From NCBI RefSeq assembly GCF_040869045.1, contig NC_090320.1, forward strand, positions 238,266,978 to 238,330,977: a DNA stretch of 64,000 nt, written 5' to 3'. The stretch is from Eurosta solidaginis (lineage: Eukaryota > Arthropoda > Insecta > Diptera > Tephritidae). Below, piece by piece: positions 22,815 through 33,070 of the stretch (positions are counted from its first letter, which is position 1; every line of letters begins with the position of its first letter). The notes under the pieces were generated by a model. The model worked only from the letters and a program-made list of their open reading frames with translations. It was not told where the DNA came from and made no database searches. Position numbers and translations under genes: made by a program.

Positions 22815-23251
22815 GTAGGCAAAACTTTCAAATTTTCTTCTAAATGCAGATGGCGCCACGCCGTTATTCCAAAATTAGCCAAATTTATTATAGATTCTAT
22901 CATAAAGTCAGTCTACATTTCAAGTATTATTAATTTATCGATATTTGGTAATGAGCTATAGCATTTTTCCATTTTTCGAAATTTTCGATATCGAAAACGT
23001 AAGCGTAGTTATCCTTCGATTTATCCGTTTTCAATATTAATTCTAATCCATTCTGGGTTCAGGTAAATTTCATAAATATACATCAATTTTTGCTTCAGTT
23101 ATCGTTTTAATGGTTGGACATGGCTCAATCAAAGTATTTTCGATCCTGATAGCTTTGATATAAAGCAGCCTTTATCCATCAGGTTTCCTTTATGTCATTA
23201 CGCACAACCTCTAGTCGCTTGTGTACAAGTACACGCTGGGTATAAAAAAAA
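22815..23251 (-). mobile_element. Helitron-like repeat, copy G, old and partial
   Basis: Diverged minus-orientation piece sharing the ATGGCGCCACGCC block, TTTTCGATATCGAAAA and a TGGACATGGCTCAATCAA segment with the family. Its 5' terminal hairpin has a different stem, GTGTAC/GTACAC (23218-23233), followed by TGGGTATAAAA. The 3' hairpin end is missing. Confidence 0.6.
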
Positions 23252-23559
23252 GCTTTGGAATGTACAGTCGTCCCGGCTCAAATGTCGCAGCCTGTTTATA
23301 CTGAGCCAGCGAGAATTATTCACAAGTGAATTTCAATACATAAATGCTTTGATAGTCTGCCCTGTAGGAAGATTTGCAGCCCTCAACAAGTGAGATTAGA
23401 GTTTATTTACAACCGCCAAGGATTCATGCATGCAAACAACTTAAAAATGCAACAAAGTGCTTTCTAAACGAGTGGAAATTGTTGCTACCTCCTTTAGTTC
23501 TTGATGGTGAATATCTTTGCTCACCGAATGTGGGCATTAGGAATGGAAGAGTAAAATAA

Positions 23560-24520
23560 GTGTAAGCATAAGCGTAGTGCTTGGAAGTAGTATGCTATAA
23601 GAGAATACAGAAAGGAAGCATAAGTGTAGTCACTACGTGATAGTGTTATGTGATAGAGTTACTATGAGCTAAATCAGACAGAAAATCAGTTAGTGGAAAA
23701 TAACGAAAGCAGAAAAACAAATCGATTATATATAAAGACGACACCGGAACGAGAAATTAAAAGCAGTAATTGTAGAGAAGATAAAACAGAAGAAGACGAG
23801 GAAGAAAAAGAGCAGCATAATAAAAACGTCGAAAATGAAGGTTATGAAAATAGCGATGCTAATGGTAAGATTATCGATTTTTTATCGAGAGATATTGGTT
23901 TCCTAACAGAAAAATATCTATTAATTATCGAAAAATTCTTGATTATTTATCGAAAAGCAATCGATGCGCTATCAAAAAGTCATCAATTTGTAATAGAAAG
24001 GTTTTGATTTGTTATCGTAGTAGTGCCAAACTGTAATCAGCTCGCTATCGCTTTTTTGTCGGTGTTTACCGAAAGATCTTTTGAAAAGGTGTCAAGAGTA
24101 CATCCATCTGTTTTCAAAATGTTGTGTGAAAGTCACCGATTTTGTAACCAAAAAATTATTGATTTGTAATCAAAACCCTATCGATTTGTTAACGAAAAGT
24201 TTTCGATTGATTATCGGCGTGCTACCAATTTACAGCTATTAGTTGATATGTTATCGGCGGTTCATCGGTTTTCACTATAGAGGTATCGATAAAACTTTAA
24301 CATAAAATTATTGACACTTCTGAACCCCTCGATATCAAGCCGATCAGAAACCAATAACCAATGACTCGGCTATACTAAGCCGGTAAGAAACCTATAGCTG
24401 GACGATAACTTCGCTATCGATAATAAGCCAGCAATAAAAAAATAGCTTATCGTTATAAGTTCTTACCAATAAGAAACCTGAGAGGCACTTCTCAAAAAGC
24501 CCGAAGTTATTTCTTTCTAG
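23560..24520 (+). repeat. ATCGAT-rich dispersed repeat, copy 1
   Basis: The unit starts with AGTGTAAGCATAAGCG-type sequence, continues through a purine-rich stretch (GAAGAAGACGAGGAAGAAAAAG near 23790), then about 600 bp packed with TTATCGA/ATCGATT motifs, and ends near CACTTCTCAAAAAGCCCGAAGTT. The same order appears at 26745-28450. A 104-residue frame at 23693-24007 is low complexity, runs into the repeat and is not recognised as a protein. Confidence 0.5.
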
Positions 24521-25090
24521 ACGGCCGGTCGGCAGTTGTTTAAGAGTTTTGTAATTAAAATTTAAGTAACTTCCCGATAAGCTACAAGTTTGAAACTTGG
24601 AATATAGTCCAGAACCCGTTGACAATGCAATAATAAGAAGAAGAAAAACTCCGATATGTGGCGCATGGATCGAAATATTTAAAAAAATCGTATTTGTGGT
24701 CCGATTTGGCTCGTATTTGGAACACATAATACATACATGAATAAAAAGCGACCTATGAAAAACATCGCCGCTAGGTGGCGCAGGTATCGAGATATTCAAA
24801 AAAATCATATTTGGAATACATATTACATACAGAAACAGAAATCGCATTATGACTCATATTTGGAACAAATATTACATACAGTCCTGTAAAAGAGATATCA
24901 AAATACTTTAGAGTTCGAGGAGAGACAAGCATATGTGGCGCGGAGTCGAGTAAGGTCTTTGGAAGGATTATGTATTGAGGACTTTGATTGTAACAAATTG
25001 TCAGGAAAGAGTCCTAGTAATAATGAGTCACTAAATGAACTAAATATAATGAGAAATAATAGGCAATTAATTAAAGACTAAAAACTTGAA
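24521..25090. repeat. Short repeated units with TGGCGC and ATTTGGAA blocks
   Basis: Between about 24650 and 24960 the motif CATATTTGGAA followed by ACATATTACATAC (with variants) occurs three to four times, with GGTGGCGC/TGTGGCGC boxes between. It looks like a decayed tandem-structured dispersed repeat. The rest of the interval shows nothing recognisable. Confidence 0.45.
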
Positions 25091-25530
25091 AATAAAATAA
25101 TTAAAAAAAAATTGTTAAGTTAAACGGTTTTATTAAAAACAATACTCACATTAAGTAATGATAATACTAAAAGCTAGAAAATAATTAGGTAGGTCCTAGG
25201 TACTAGTCATCACACTCCTCGTCAATCTAGGGCGTTGATCAGACAATTAAATAAAATCGTTGGACGCGACAAATTTCTTTTGATAGTCATATATAAGACC
25301 AACGGAACCTTAGGCAGGTTATGCTAAGCCTTACATTTTTAGTAATTTCACGCGCCCAACGCTTTTATTTAATAGCCTGATCAACGCCCTAGATTGATGA
25401 GGAGTGTGATGACTAGTACCTAGGACCTACCTAAAGATTTTCTAGCTTTTCGTATTATTATTACTTAATGTAAGTATTGTTTTCAATAAAACCATTTAAT
25501 TTAAAAAATTTCTTTAAATTATTTTATTTA
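25091..25530. mobile_element. Foldback element: ~180-bp arms, 82-bp loop
   Basis: 25091-25268 and 25351-25530 are inverted copies of each other at about 90% identity by eye. They include a 36-base exact block around GGTAGGTCCTAGGTACTAGT. The loop is 25269-25350. Both arms contain AATAAA-like sequence toward the outer ends. There is no coding frame and no clear target duplication. Whether it is a foldback transposon, two inverted copies of another repeat, or a hairpin-RNA locus is open. Confidence 0.8.
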
Positions 25531-26744
25531 ATATTCAGAACAAGTTTAAATTTTTAGAGTTCTAGTGAATTTAGAGGATCTTAATCAGTCATAAAAAGTA
25601 TGAAAATCGGCGTCGATAGCTGGGTCATGTTATCTGATGTTTTTAGTGGAGAAAAACTTTACCTCTCTGTGAACTACTAATCTGAGTCAGTTATCGCTAA
25701 AGAGCGATGACTAATGTGATGTTTGAGTATTTGGCATTAATTTCCTATCAAAATAAATCACCATCAACCATGAATTTTAATTTTGGCTGTTCAGTTATCT
25801 GTTATTCAACTTTTTTTCTGAACTCGATGACATTTTGGTCACTGCACAGTAGATATTGATTTTCCTGCGGGGTATATTTGTTTACTTTATGTGCTTACAT
25901 GTGTGCGTTTGTGCGTATTTCTAACACAGTACTCCATAAATAATATCACAATAATTACACGCAGCATTACAAATGATAATCGTGGTATTTGTTTGTTGTT
26001 TAAGTTGATTCCTTTGTTGTTTACGCCGTCGTTGGTTATTGTTTTTGTTGTGCAGCAGTTATGTTATTAATTAAAATACTGCAGAATTTCTCTTTCCAAA
26101 ACATTTTTCTTCAAATTCATTTTCAGTTATCATTTTTCGGTCTGTACAGTATTCTAGCGCTGCATTTACATACACACATATATTTATATACCTACAATAG
26201 CTTATTTGCCAAAGGCTCTAAAATTATGCTCCACTTGTGCACGCCTTTGTTAATGGAAAATTCAATTCAATGCTGGGAATTTCAATTCTACAATCAATCA
26301 TTGCACATCATAACATTACAAAATATGTTTTCTTTGCAACTCTTTTAACCCTCAAATGTGTTTATAATTAACTTATGTGGTCAGCTAATGTATTAAAAGG
26401 GCCTTGGTGTGTGTGGTATCGCCTCTGGCAGTGGGCGTATTGTTGGTCAGTCGGTCGACTCTATGATAAGTCGATTGTTCATTTTGTGATACGTAATTTG
26501 AAAACCTAAAAGCCTTCATACCTACTATGTTCGAAGAGAAATAGCAGATTGGTGGACTACTTGCTAGTTTTATGTTAGCGGTTGAAAGAAACACTTTGAT
26601 GATCATTATGAACGCTTTTCGAGTTGGAAAAATGTTTGTGTGTGAGTCAAAGTCTGTAGTGACCTGAAAAGCACAAATGTACGCATAAAAAACGTAACAT
26701 TAAGTTTCTGCCTTACACTTTTAATATGTAACTATATTTGCTCA
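25531..26744. other. Unassigned AT-rich region
   Basis: No gene or repeat recognised. Frames here (95 aa at 26061-26348, 73 aa at 26606-26385) have no recognisable similarity. Confidence 0.35.
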
Positions 26745-26811
26745 CGGTGTGAGAGAATTCTGAATGCAAGCGTAGATGTAAAGTGTAAGCGTAAGTGGTA
26801 TGTTGTATGGA

Positions 26812-27352
26812 AACAAGAAAGGAAGGCTAAGTTCGGGTGTAACCGAACATTACATACTCAGCTGCCAAATTACAGCTTGCAAAACTTTTAAATTACTTTC
26901 TTTTAAAAGTGGGCGGTGCCACGCCCATTGTCCAAAATTTTTATGATTTTCTAATCTGCGTCATAAGGTCAACCCACCTATCAGGTTTCATCGCTTTATC
27001 CGTTTTTGGTAATGAATTATCGCACGTTTTCGGATATTCGAAATTTTCAATATCGTAAAAGTGGGCGTGGTTATAGTCCGATTTCGTTCATTTTAAATAG
27101 CGATCTGTGATGAGTGCCCAGAAACCTACATACCAAATTTCATTAAGATACCTCAAAATTTATTCAAGTTATAGTGTTTACGCGCAGACGGACGGACGGA
27201 CGGAGGGCATGGGTAAATGAATTTCTTTTTTCGCCCAGATCATTTTGATATATAGTAGTCTATATCTATCTCGATTAGTTTATGCCGTTACGAGGTACCG
27301 TTAAGCGAACAAAATTAATATACTCTGTGAGCTCTGCTCAGCTGAGTATAAA
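26812..27352 (-). mobile_element. Helitron-like repeat, copy H
   Basis: Short internally deleted copy. The 3' hairpin (GTTCGGGTGTAACCGAAC) lies at about 26831-26848 and the ATACTC/GAGTAT 5' hairpin at 27320-27350. The terminus reads AACAAGAAAGG rather than AACAAGTAAGG. The structure is nearly the same as copy E, suggesting a common deletion derivative. Confidence 0.8.
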
Positions 27353-27499
27353 TATATGTAGAATATAAATGCAGGCGTAGTATTTGGTATTGTATTGTAT
27401 GGGGAGACATAATGTACGGTAAGTAAAGACAGTAAACTGTAGCGTAGTGTGGGAGCGTTGTACGTGGTTGAGTTGATATGAATGACATCAGACAACAAA

Positions 27500-27862
27500 T
27501 GAAGGCAAGGTTAGACAAGGGAAGGTAGGGCAAGGAAAAGAAGGGAGAGGAAATAAAAGGGAAGAAAAAGAACGGAAAGGAAAGGAAAGGAAAGGAGAGG
27601 AGAGGAGAGGAGAGGAGAGGAGAGGAGAGGAGAGGAGAGGAGAGGAGAGGAGAGGAGAGGAGAGGAGAGGAGAAGAGAGGAGAGGAGAGGAGAGGAGAGG
27701 AGAGGAGAGGAGAGGAGAGGAGAGGAGAGGAGCCGAGACGGCATTAAAGAAAAGAAAAGACAAGAAAAGAAAAGAAAAGAAAAGAAAAGAAAAGAAAAGA
27801 AAAGAAAAGAAAAGAAAAGAAAAGAAAAGAAAAGAAAAGAAAAGAAAAGAAAGAAGAATATG
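27500..27862 (+). repeat. Purine-only pentanucleotide arrays
   Basis: On the + strand this stretch is almost wholly A and G. It starts with AGG/GGA-rich sequence, then (AAAGG)n at about 27573-27590, (GAGAG)n from about 27591 to 27731, a 14-bp interruption, then (AAAAG)n from about 27751 to 27851. The three arrays are one-base variants of one 5-bp unit. Minus-strand frames of repeated Leu-Ser-Ser-Pro are artefacts. Confidence 0.95.
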
Positions 27863-28474
27863 TTCTAAAAGTGTTGACTCTTATTGTCGATGAGTTATAT
27901 GTCTGTGTTCGACAGACGGGTGTGCTGCAATTTTTTCTTATCGACGAGTTAACGAGTCGTTATAGTTGTGTTTCCGACGATGTAAAAAAGGTAAAGATTT
28001 GTTTTCGGAGTGTTTGTTATCGAAAAGTTATCGATATTTTATCAAAAAACTATCGATATGTTATCGAAAACATAAGGGGTATAATCTAAAGTTCTTCGGT
28101 ATGTTATCTAAGAAAAATCGATTGTTCTAACCAAAAAGATATGGATGTGTTAACGAAGCTAATCTAAAGGCTATCGAGTGGTTTACAAAAAGTTATCGAT
28201 TTCTTTTTCTTAAAAATTTATTATCGGGGTGCGATTTGTTTTCGACGGCTCGTCGGTTTGTTATAAAACAGACACCGACAAAATTTCAATATAAAATCGA
28301 TGACACATCTGTAACCCGGAGATAACAAGCCGATAAGGAACCGAAAAGGATTTAGTTAGAAAAACAATACCGGTCTTTGTTGATTGTTACGGGTAAGAAG
28401 GCGATGAAGCTCTTCTCAAAGAGGCCAAAATTTTTAATTTCTGGTAAAATTACCTTTGTTGTAGTTTAACTTCA

Positions 28475-28960
28475 ACCCCTGGGCGAACTCTAGCGATGCT
28501 GTTTACCGCCGCCTATGGCGAACAGATGAGGTCTTCTACCGCTTCCTCCTTTTTGTCGTCTTTACAACTCCTACAACATCGACGATAGCGCAAAACCAGC
28601 TTTTCTGCATGCCTACCAATAGGCAGCGCTTCTAGAAGTGTGAAAATAATATCCATACTTAGGCTGTAAATGTGACGAGATCTCTAAGAATCCTGTTCTA
28701 GACAGGTTTGCTTAAATATCCAATGCCCTCGTTGGCTTGACGATAGATGTACTCTTTTGACATTAGCTTAGACCTAAGCGTTCTATGTAGGGAAGGATAT
28801 GCTTCTTTGGGCCCAGTCTAACAAGTTCGTATGCTGTACAGTATTTCTCAATTTTCCTACCTACGGTGACCTATGTTAGGTGTACACAATACTGTTGGCA
28901 AGAAGACCTTTAGAAAAATATAGGCTCATATTTGGGTCGGCGAGTGTATTCCTTCGTTTG
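28475..28960 (-). pseudogene. LINE ORF2 C-terminal remnant
   Basis: The minus strand around 28640-28500 reads LRYRRCCRSCKDDKKEEAVEDLIC, matching the CRSC...EET(V)EHLLC block at the C-terminus of I/R1/Jockey-like ORF2. Sequence upstream on the same strand (to about 28960) fits the preceding region poorly and may be unrelated. Stops are present. Confidence 0.5.
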
Positions 28961-29217
28961 TTTTCGTTTCACAATTTGTTCAAAAAGACATAACGTAAAT
29001 AAGTGATGAAATATTTGCCCAACCATTCAGCTAATCACCCTTCCAAAGAATTCTACTATAAACCAAAGGGGGCTTTTAGCCATATGAGATAAAGTGTCAT
29101 GAAATGCAATCGTCAAATTAATTTAATAAATTTCAATCTGAGATTTCCCATAAACACTCCTATTATATCCTTCGAATATGAAAATTGCCTCTTTATTAAG
29201 TCATTCCTATCACACAT

Positions 29218-29579
29218 GGCCACCGTGGTGTGATGGATAGCGTGCTCCGCCTATCACACCGTATGCCCTGGGTTCAACTCCCGGGCAAAGCAACATCAAA
29301 ATTTTAGAAATAAGATTTTTCAATTAGAAGAAAATTTTTCTAAGCGGGGTCGCCCCTCGGCAGTGTTTGGCAAGCACTCCGGGTGTATTTCTGCCATGAA
29401 AAGCTCTCAGTGAAAACTCATCTGCTTTGCAGATGCCGTTCGGAGTCGGCATAAAACATGTAGGTCCCGTCCGGCCAATTTGTAGGGAAAATCAAGAGGA
29501 GCACGACGCAAATTGGAAGAGAAGCTCGGCCTTAGATCTCTTCGGAGGTTATCGCGCCTTACATTTATTTTATTTTTTT
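29218..29579 (+). mobile_element. tRNA-derived SINE, copy 1, with 10-bp target duplication
   Basis: The head GGCCACCGTGGTGTGATGG resembles a tRNA/A-box region, and GGTTCAACTCC at 29271-29281 is a near-consensus B box. A conserved non-tRNA body (TCGGCAGTGTTTGGCAAGC, GCCGTTCGGAGTCGGCATAA, GCACGACGCAAATTGGAAG) and a T-rich tail follow. TATCACACAT lies immediately on both sides (29208-29217 and 29580-29589), a perfect target-site duplication. RNA polymerase III transcription of the source gene is inferred from the boxes. Confidence 0.9.
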
Positions 29580-29908
29580 TATCACACATTTGTGTTTATC
29601 TACATATTTATATTATAAAGTCATGAGTACCATTGCCAAAGAGTGACTGGTGTGATGCGTGATTTGATTCAATATTGATTTTAACACATCTTTGCGATAA
29701 TTAATTGCGCGTGTCAAGGCTCGATCAAATAGGCAGACAAACAACGAAAGGAAGGGCAGCAAAATAAAAGAAACAAAAAAATTTTAGTAATGACCACATA
29801 GAAATAACTAGAAACAAGACAGCAAATGAAGTACAATGTCAAAGCCAAAATGTGTTTGCTGTCCAGATGTGCAACTTTCAATCACAACAACGCAGACAAT
29901 AATACAAA

Positions 29909-30824
29909 AAACAAGTAAGGAAGGCTTAGTTCGGGTGTAGCCAAACATTACATACTCAGCTGAGAGCTTTGGAGACAAAATAAAGGAAAATCACCATTTA
30001 GCAACCTAGGGTAACCCTGGAATGTGTTTGCATGATCAGGGTTTCAAACGGAAGGTATTAAAGAGTATTTTAAAAGGGAGTGAGCCATAGTTCTATAGGT
30101 GGATGCCATTTCAGGATATCGCCATAAAGGTGGACCAGGGGTGACTCTAGAATGTGTTTGTACGATATGGGTATCAAATTAAAGGTATTGATGAGGGTTT
30201 TAAAAGGAAGTGGCCCTTAGTTGTATATGTGAAGGCATTTTCGAGATGTGGGCGTGTTCGTAATACGATTTTGCTAATTTTGCCTTAGCACACATATAGT
30301 AATAAGGGTAACGTTCCTGCCAAATTTCATCATGATATCTTCAACGACTGCCAAATTACAGCTTGCAAAACTTTGAAATTACCTTCTTTTAAAAGTGGGC
30401 GGTGCTACGCCTATTGCCCAAAATTTTACTAATTTTCTATTCTGTGTCATAAGGTCAACCCTCCTACCAAGTTTCATCGCTTTAGCCGTCTTTGGGAATG
30501 AATTATCGCACTTTTTAAGTTTTTCGAAATTTTCGATATCGAAAAATTGGGTGTGGTTATGGTCCGATTTCGTTCATTTTAAATAGCTATCTGGGATGTG
30601 TGCCCAGGAACCTACATACCAAATTTTATCACGATACCTTAAAATTTACTCAAGTTATCGTGTTTACGGACGGACGGACATGGCTAAATAAATTTCTTTT
30701 TTCGCCAAGATCATTTTGATATATAGAAGTCTATATCTATCTCGATTAGTTTATGCCGTTACGGATTACCGTTATGCGAACAAAGTTAATATACTCTGTG
30801 AACTCTGCTCAGCTGAGTATAAAA
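29909..30824 (-). mobile_element. Helitron-like repeat, copy I
   Basis: Begins with AACAAGTAAGG and a hairpin with changed right arm (GTAGCCAAAC). It carries one to two tandem-array units near 30060-30240, then jumps to the inner half of the element (TGGGCGGTGCTACGCC near 30396), and ends with the 5' hairpin at 30790-30820. The middle of the full-length element is deleted. Confidence 0.8.
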
Positions 30825-31629
30825 TCAGCAACAACAAAAACGCAGCTTACCACACCTACCCATGCTGCCATTTCACACACTCATTCATTCAAATATTCGA
30901 ATTTTTTTTTTTAATTCCCCCAAACAACTGCACCTGCCGTCACACTACGTTTTCCAGACAGACGAAACAAGTGTTGCCATATCTCTGCACATAGATCATT
31001 GCTATTGACCTAACCTAAAAACAAATGATGAAAAGCACCCTCTTCAACTGTTCAAAATGCTAACACAATATTGATAATCGCAACAAAAACAAAAAATCTA
31101 ACGCAAAAAATAACCACTTACTATCACTGCAATGTGGAGAGCAATCGGCAAATATATATATATTTCGTTTGAGGCATGGAAGATTGTGTCTATTGCTACG
31201 ATTCGACTCCACTATTACAAATTGGCCTAATTTGACTTTTGTAACGTCGTCATTTTTGGTATTTTGATATGAATGTAGCATACAAATAGGCGCATACACT
31301 TTTTCTGCATACATTCAATGCCAGCAATTTCCTATGTGTTTTACCTACTGTGCTTGGTTGGTTTGAATATATCCGTAGGATTGGTTTGCATTTCGCGTAC
31401 TCATCATCACATGATTATCGCATTTGATTTAGTATTGAAGGATATTAAAGCTAACTCTCAAACGTATTCAGATTGTGGGTATATGCATGTGTGAGTACGA
31501 AAGCAAATAGTTCCCAGCAAACATTTTCATAGAATGATGTTTTCAATCGTTTTGTCTTGTAAAACTTTTATAAGCGCAGGAGCATTTAAAAATGTCCTTC
31601 TCGGGGATATTTGTAATGCCCGGTTGGCG
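30825..31629. other. Unassigned non-coding stretch
   Basis: No recognised gene; CAACAA-like tract right after copy I and a TATATATATATATTTC run near 31155. Confidence 0.4.
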
Positions 31630-33070
31630 CCCTAATAAACAAAATTCTGTGAAACAGTAGTGAGGGACGTCAATCGCGAGAAAGGTACGCAAAGGTGCGC
31701 GACGGTGAAGGATGCCCTATCTCCTCTACTTTGTAATCTGGTATAACCGAGATTCTGCTGGAGCTAGAAGACAACGGCTGCCGAGTGGTAGCCTATGCGA
31801 ATGACCTAGCAATCATTTTCAGAAGTAAATTTCTATACATTATGGCCGATATCTTGCTAGATACGGTGGGCTGAGACTGGCAATCAACCCTGGAAAAACG
31901 GAGCTGATTCTTATTGTGAGGATATAAATGATCCCCGTTTTCCGAATACCGTTGATACTTTCTCATAGAGTTATATATCTTGGGATTATATGGAAGGGAA
32001 ACTACCCTGGAAAGGATGTGAAGGATAGGGCTAGAAAATGCTCTGTTGAATTAAGCTGCTGCGGAGGCTGCATTCGGAAAAAGCTGCGGGCTCTCGCCAA
32101 GGGTAGAACGCTGGATTTATGAAATCTTGAACAAGTTGGTTTTTCGATTTGGGGTAGTTTTCTGGTGGGTAGCACTTAACAGGCGAGTTTTAACAAAATG
32201 TTAGTGTCAGTACAACGTACAGCACTGGTTTATATCAGCGAGGCTCTTAAAACAACATCTTCCTTTGAATTACTGGTACGAGTATCCAGGTAATTGAAAT
32301 CATAAAATTTATGGGATCTAATGTATGACATAGCAATGAATAAGAAACAGAGCTACTGGGAGATTGTTTTTTGTGGTATATTAGAGGGAAATTATCTAAA
32401 GGAAATATCCCTTCTCGCGTCTTCATAATCTATTTGCCATCTCCTTTCCGATAACTGATTCCTATCCCACTGATCTTGCCTCTAAGCTCAATCTGTTGCA
32501 TTCCGATTTATCCTGTTGCCCTCGATAAAGAAAACCTTTTGGAAGTGAGCTTAACGTTTCATTTGCATGATACACATTAGCTTAAAATAGCTCTCAAGCT
32601 GTAAAAGCATTCGGCTGCCATGCTCTTATCGACAAATAGAAAAAGTCCTCCACAGTCTTAGGGAAGTGAGTACATCTGAGAAGGATTACTCTGTATGATC
32701 ACTTTTCCATGAAGAACTTCGGAAAATCGAAGAAAACATTGATAGGGAATTGAATACTCTGCAGACCAGCCAGACGACTAAGAGGTCTTAGGACGTCTTT
32801 AGCCATGTTTGGATAGAAAAAGTGTGCACTAGAAGCATTTACGTGTGTCATAATTGGATGATATGCGATCGTGCCGATGATCCAACAACGACATGAAGCA
32901 ATATCCTGATGAGCGAACTACAAAGCCATCGCATATAGACAGTCCCGCTCTTGTTGTGGAAAACTGCTTCGAAGTTCCAGAAAAAGAGAGGAGGTATAAA
33001 AGACAAGATTTCTAGTGGCCGAGCGTGGACTCTATCGCCCTCAATATGTATGGCGGGTTAGTCATATCAT
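31630..33070 (+). pseudogene. LINE ORF2 remnant with altered reverse transcriptase active site
   Basis: The plus strand reads a reverse transcriptase palm. ELEDNGCRVVAYANDLAIIF at about 31765-31820 holds the YADD box, here changed to Tyr-Ala-Asn-Asp (31794-31805). GLRLAINPGKTELIL follows, then VIYLGIIWKGNYPGKD, the LGVxLD block. IWGSFLVG at about 32140-32165 occupies the YGxVVWW position. Later sequence to about 33070 is compatible with decayed thumb/RNase H but not firmly recognisable. Stops and frameshifts throughout. Confidence 0.7.

Larger units (their letters stand above)
26745..28450 (+). repeat. ATCGAT-rich dispersed repeat, copy 2, interrupted
   Basis: The leading AAGTGTAAGCGTAAGTGG block (26779) matches copy 1 at 23560. 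It is split by Helitron-like copy H (26812-27352), resumes with GTAGCGTAGTGTGGGAG near 27440, expands into the purine pentamer arrays, then shows the ATCGAT-rich body (27880-28400) ending in GCTCTTCTCAAAGAGGCC as in copy 1. Confidence 0.5.

Noticed and set aside
23693..24007. 104-residue acidic frame as a small gene
   Set aside because: It runs from a purine-rich tract into the ATCGAT repeat; its sequence reflects the repeat composition.
27488..27763. 91-residue Leu-Ser-Ser-Pro repeat frame on the minus strand (and its shadow)
   Set aside because: It is a translation of the purine pentanucleotide array; no start context or non-repeat domain supports a gene.
29218..29300. tRNA gene suggested by A-box-like and B-box sequences
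   Set aside because: The same head occurs five times attached to the same non-tRNA body and T-rich tail, and here has a target duplication: a SINE.
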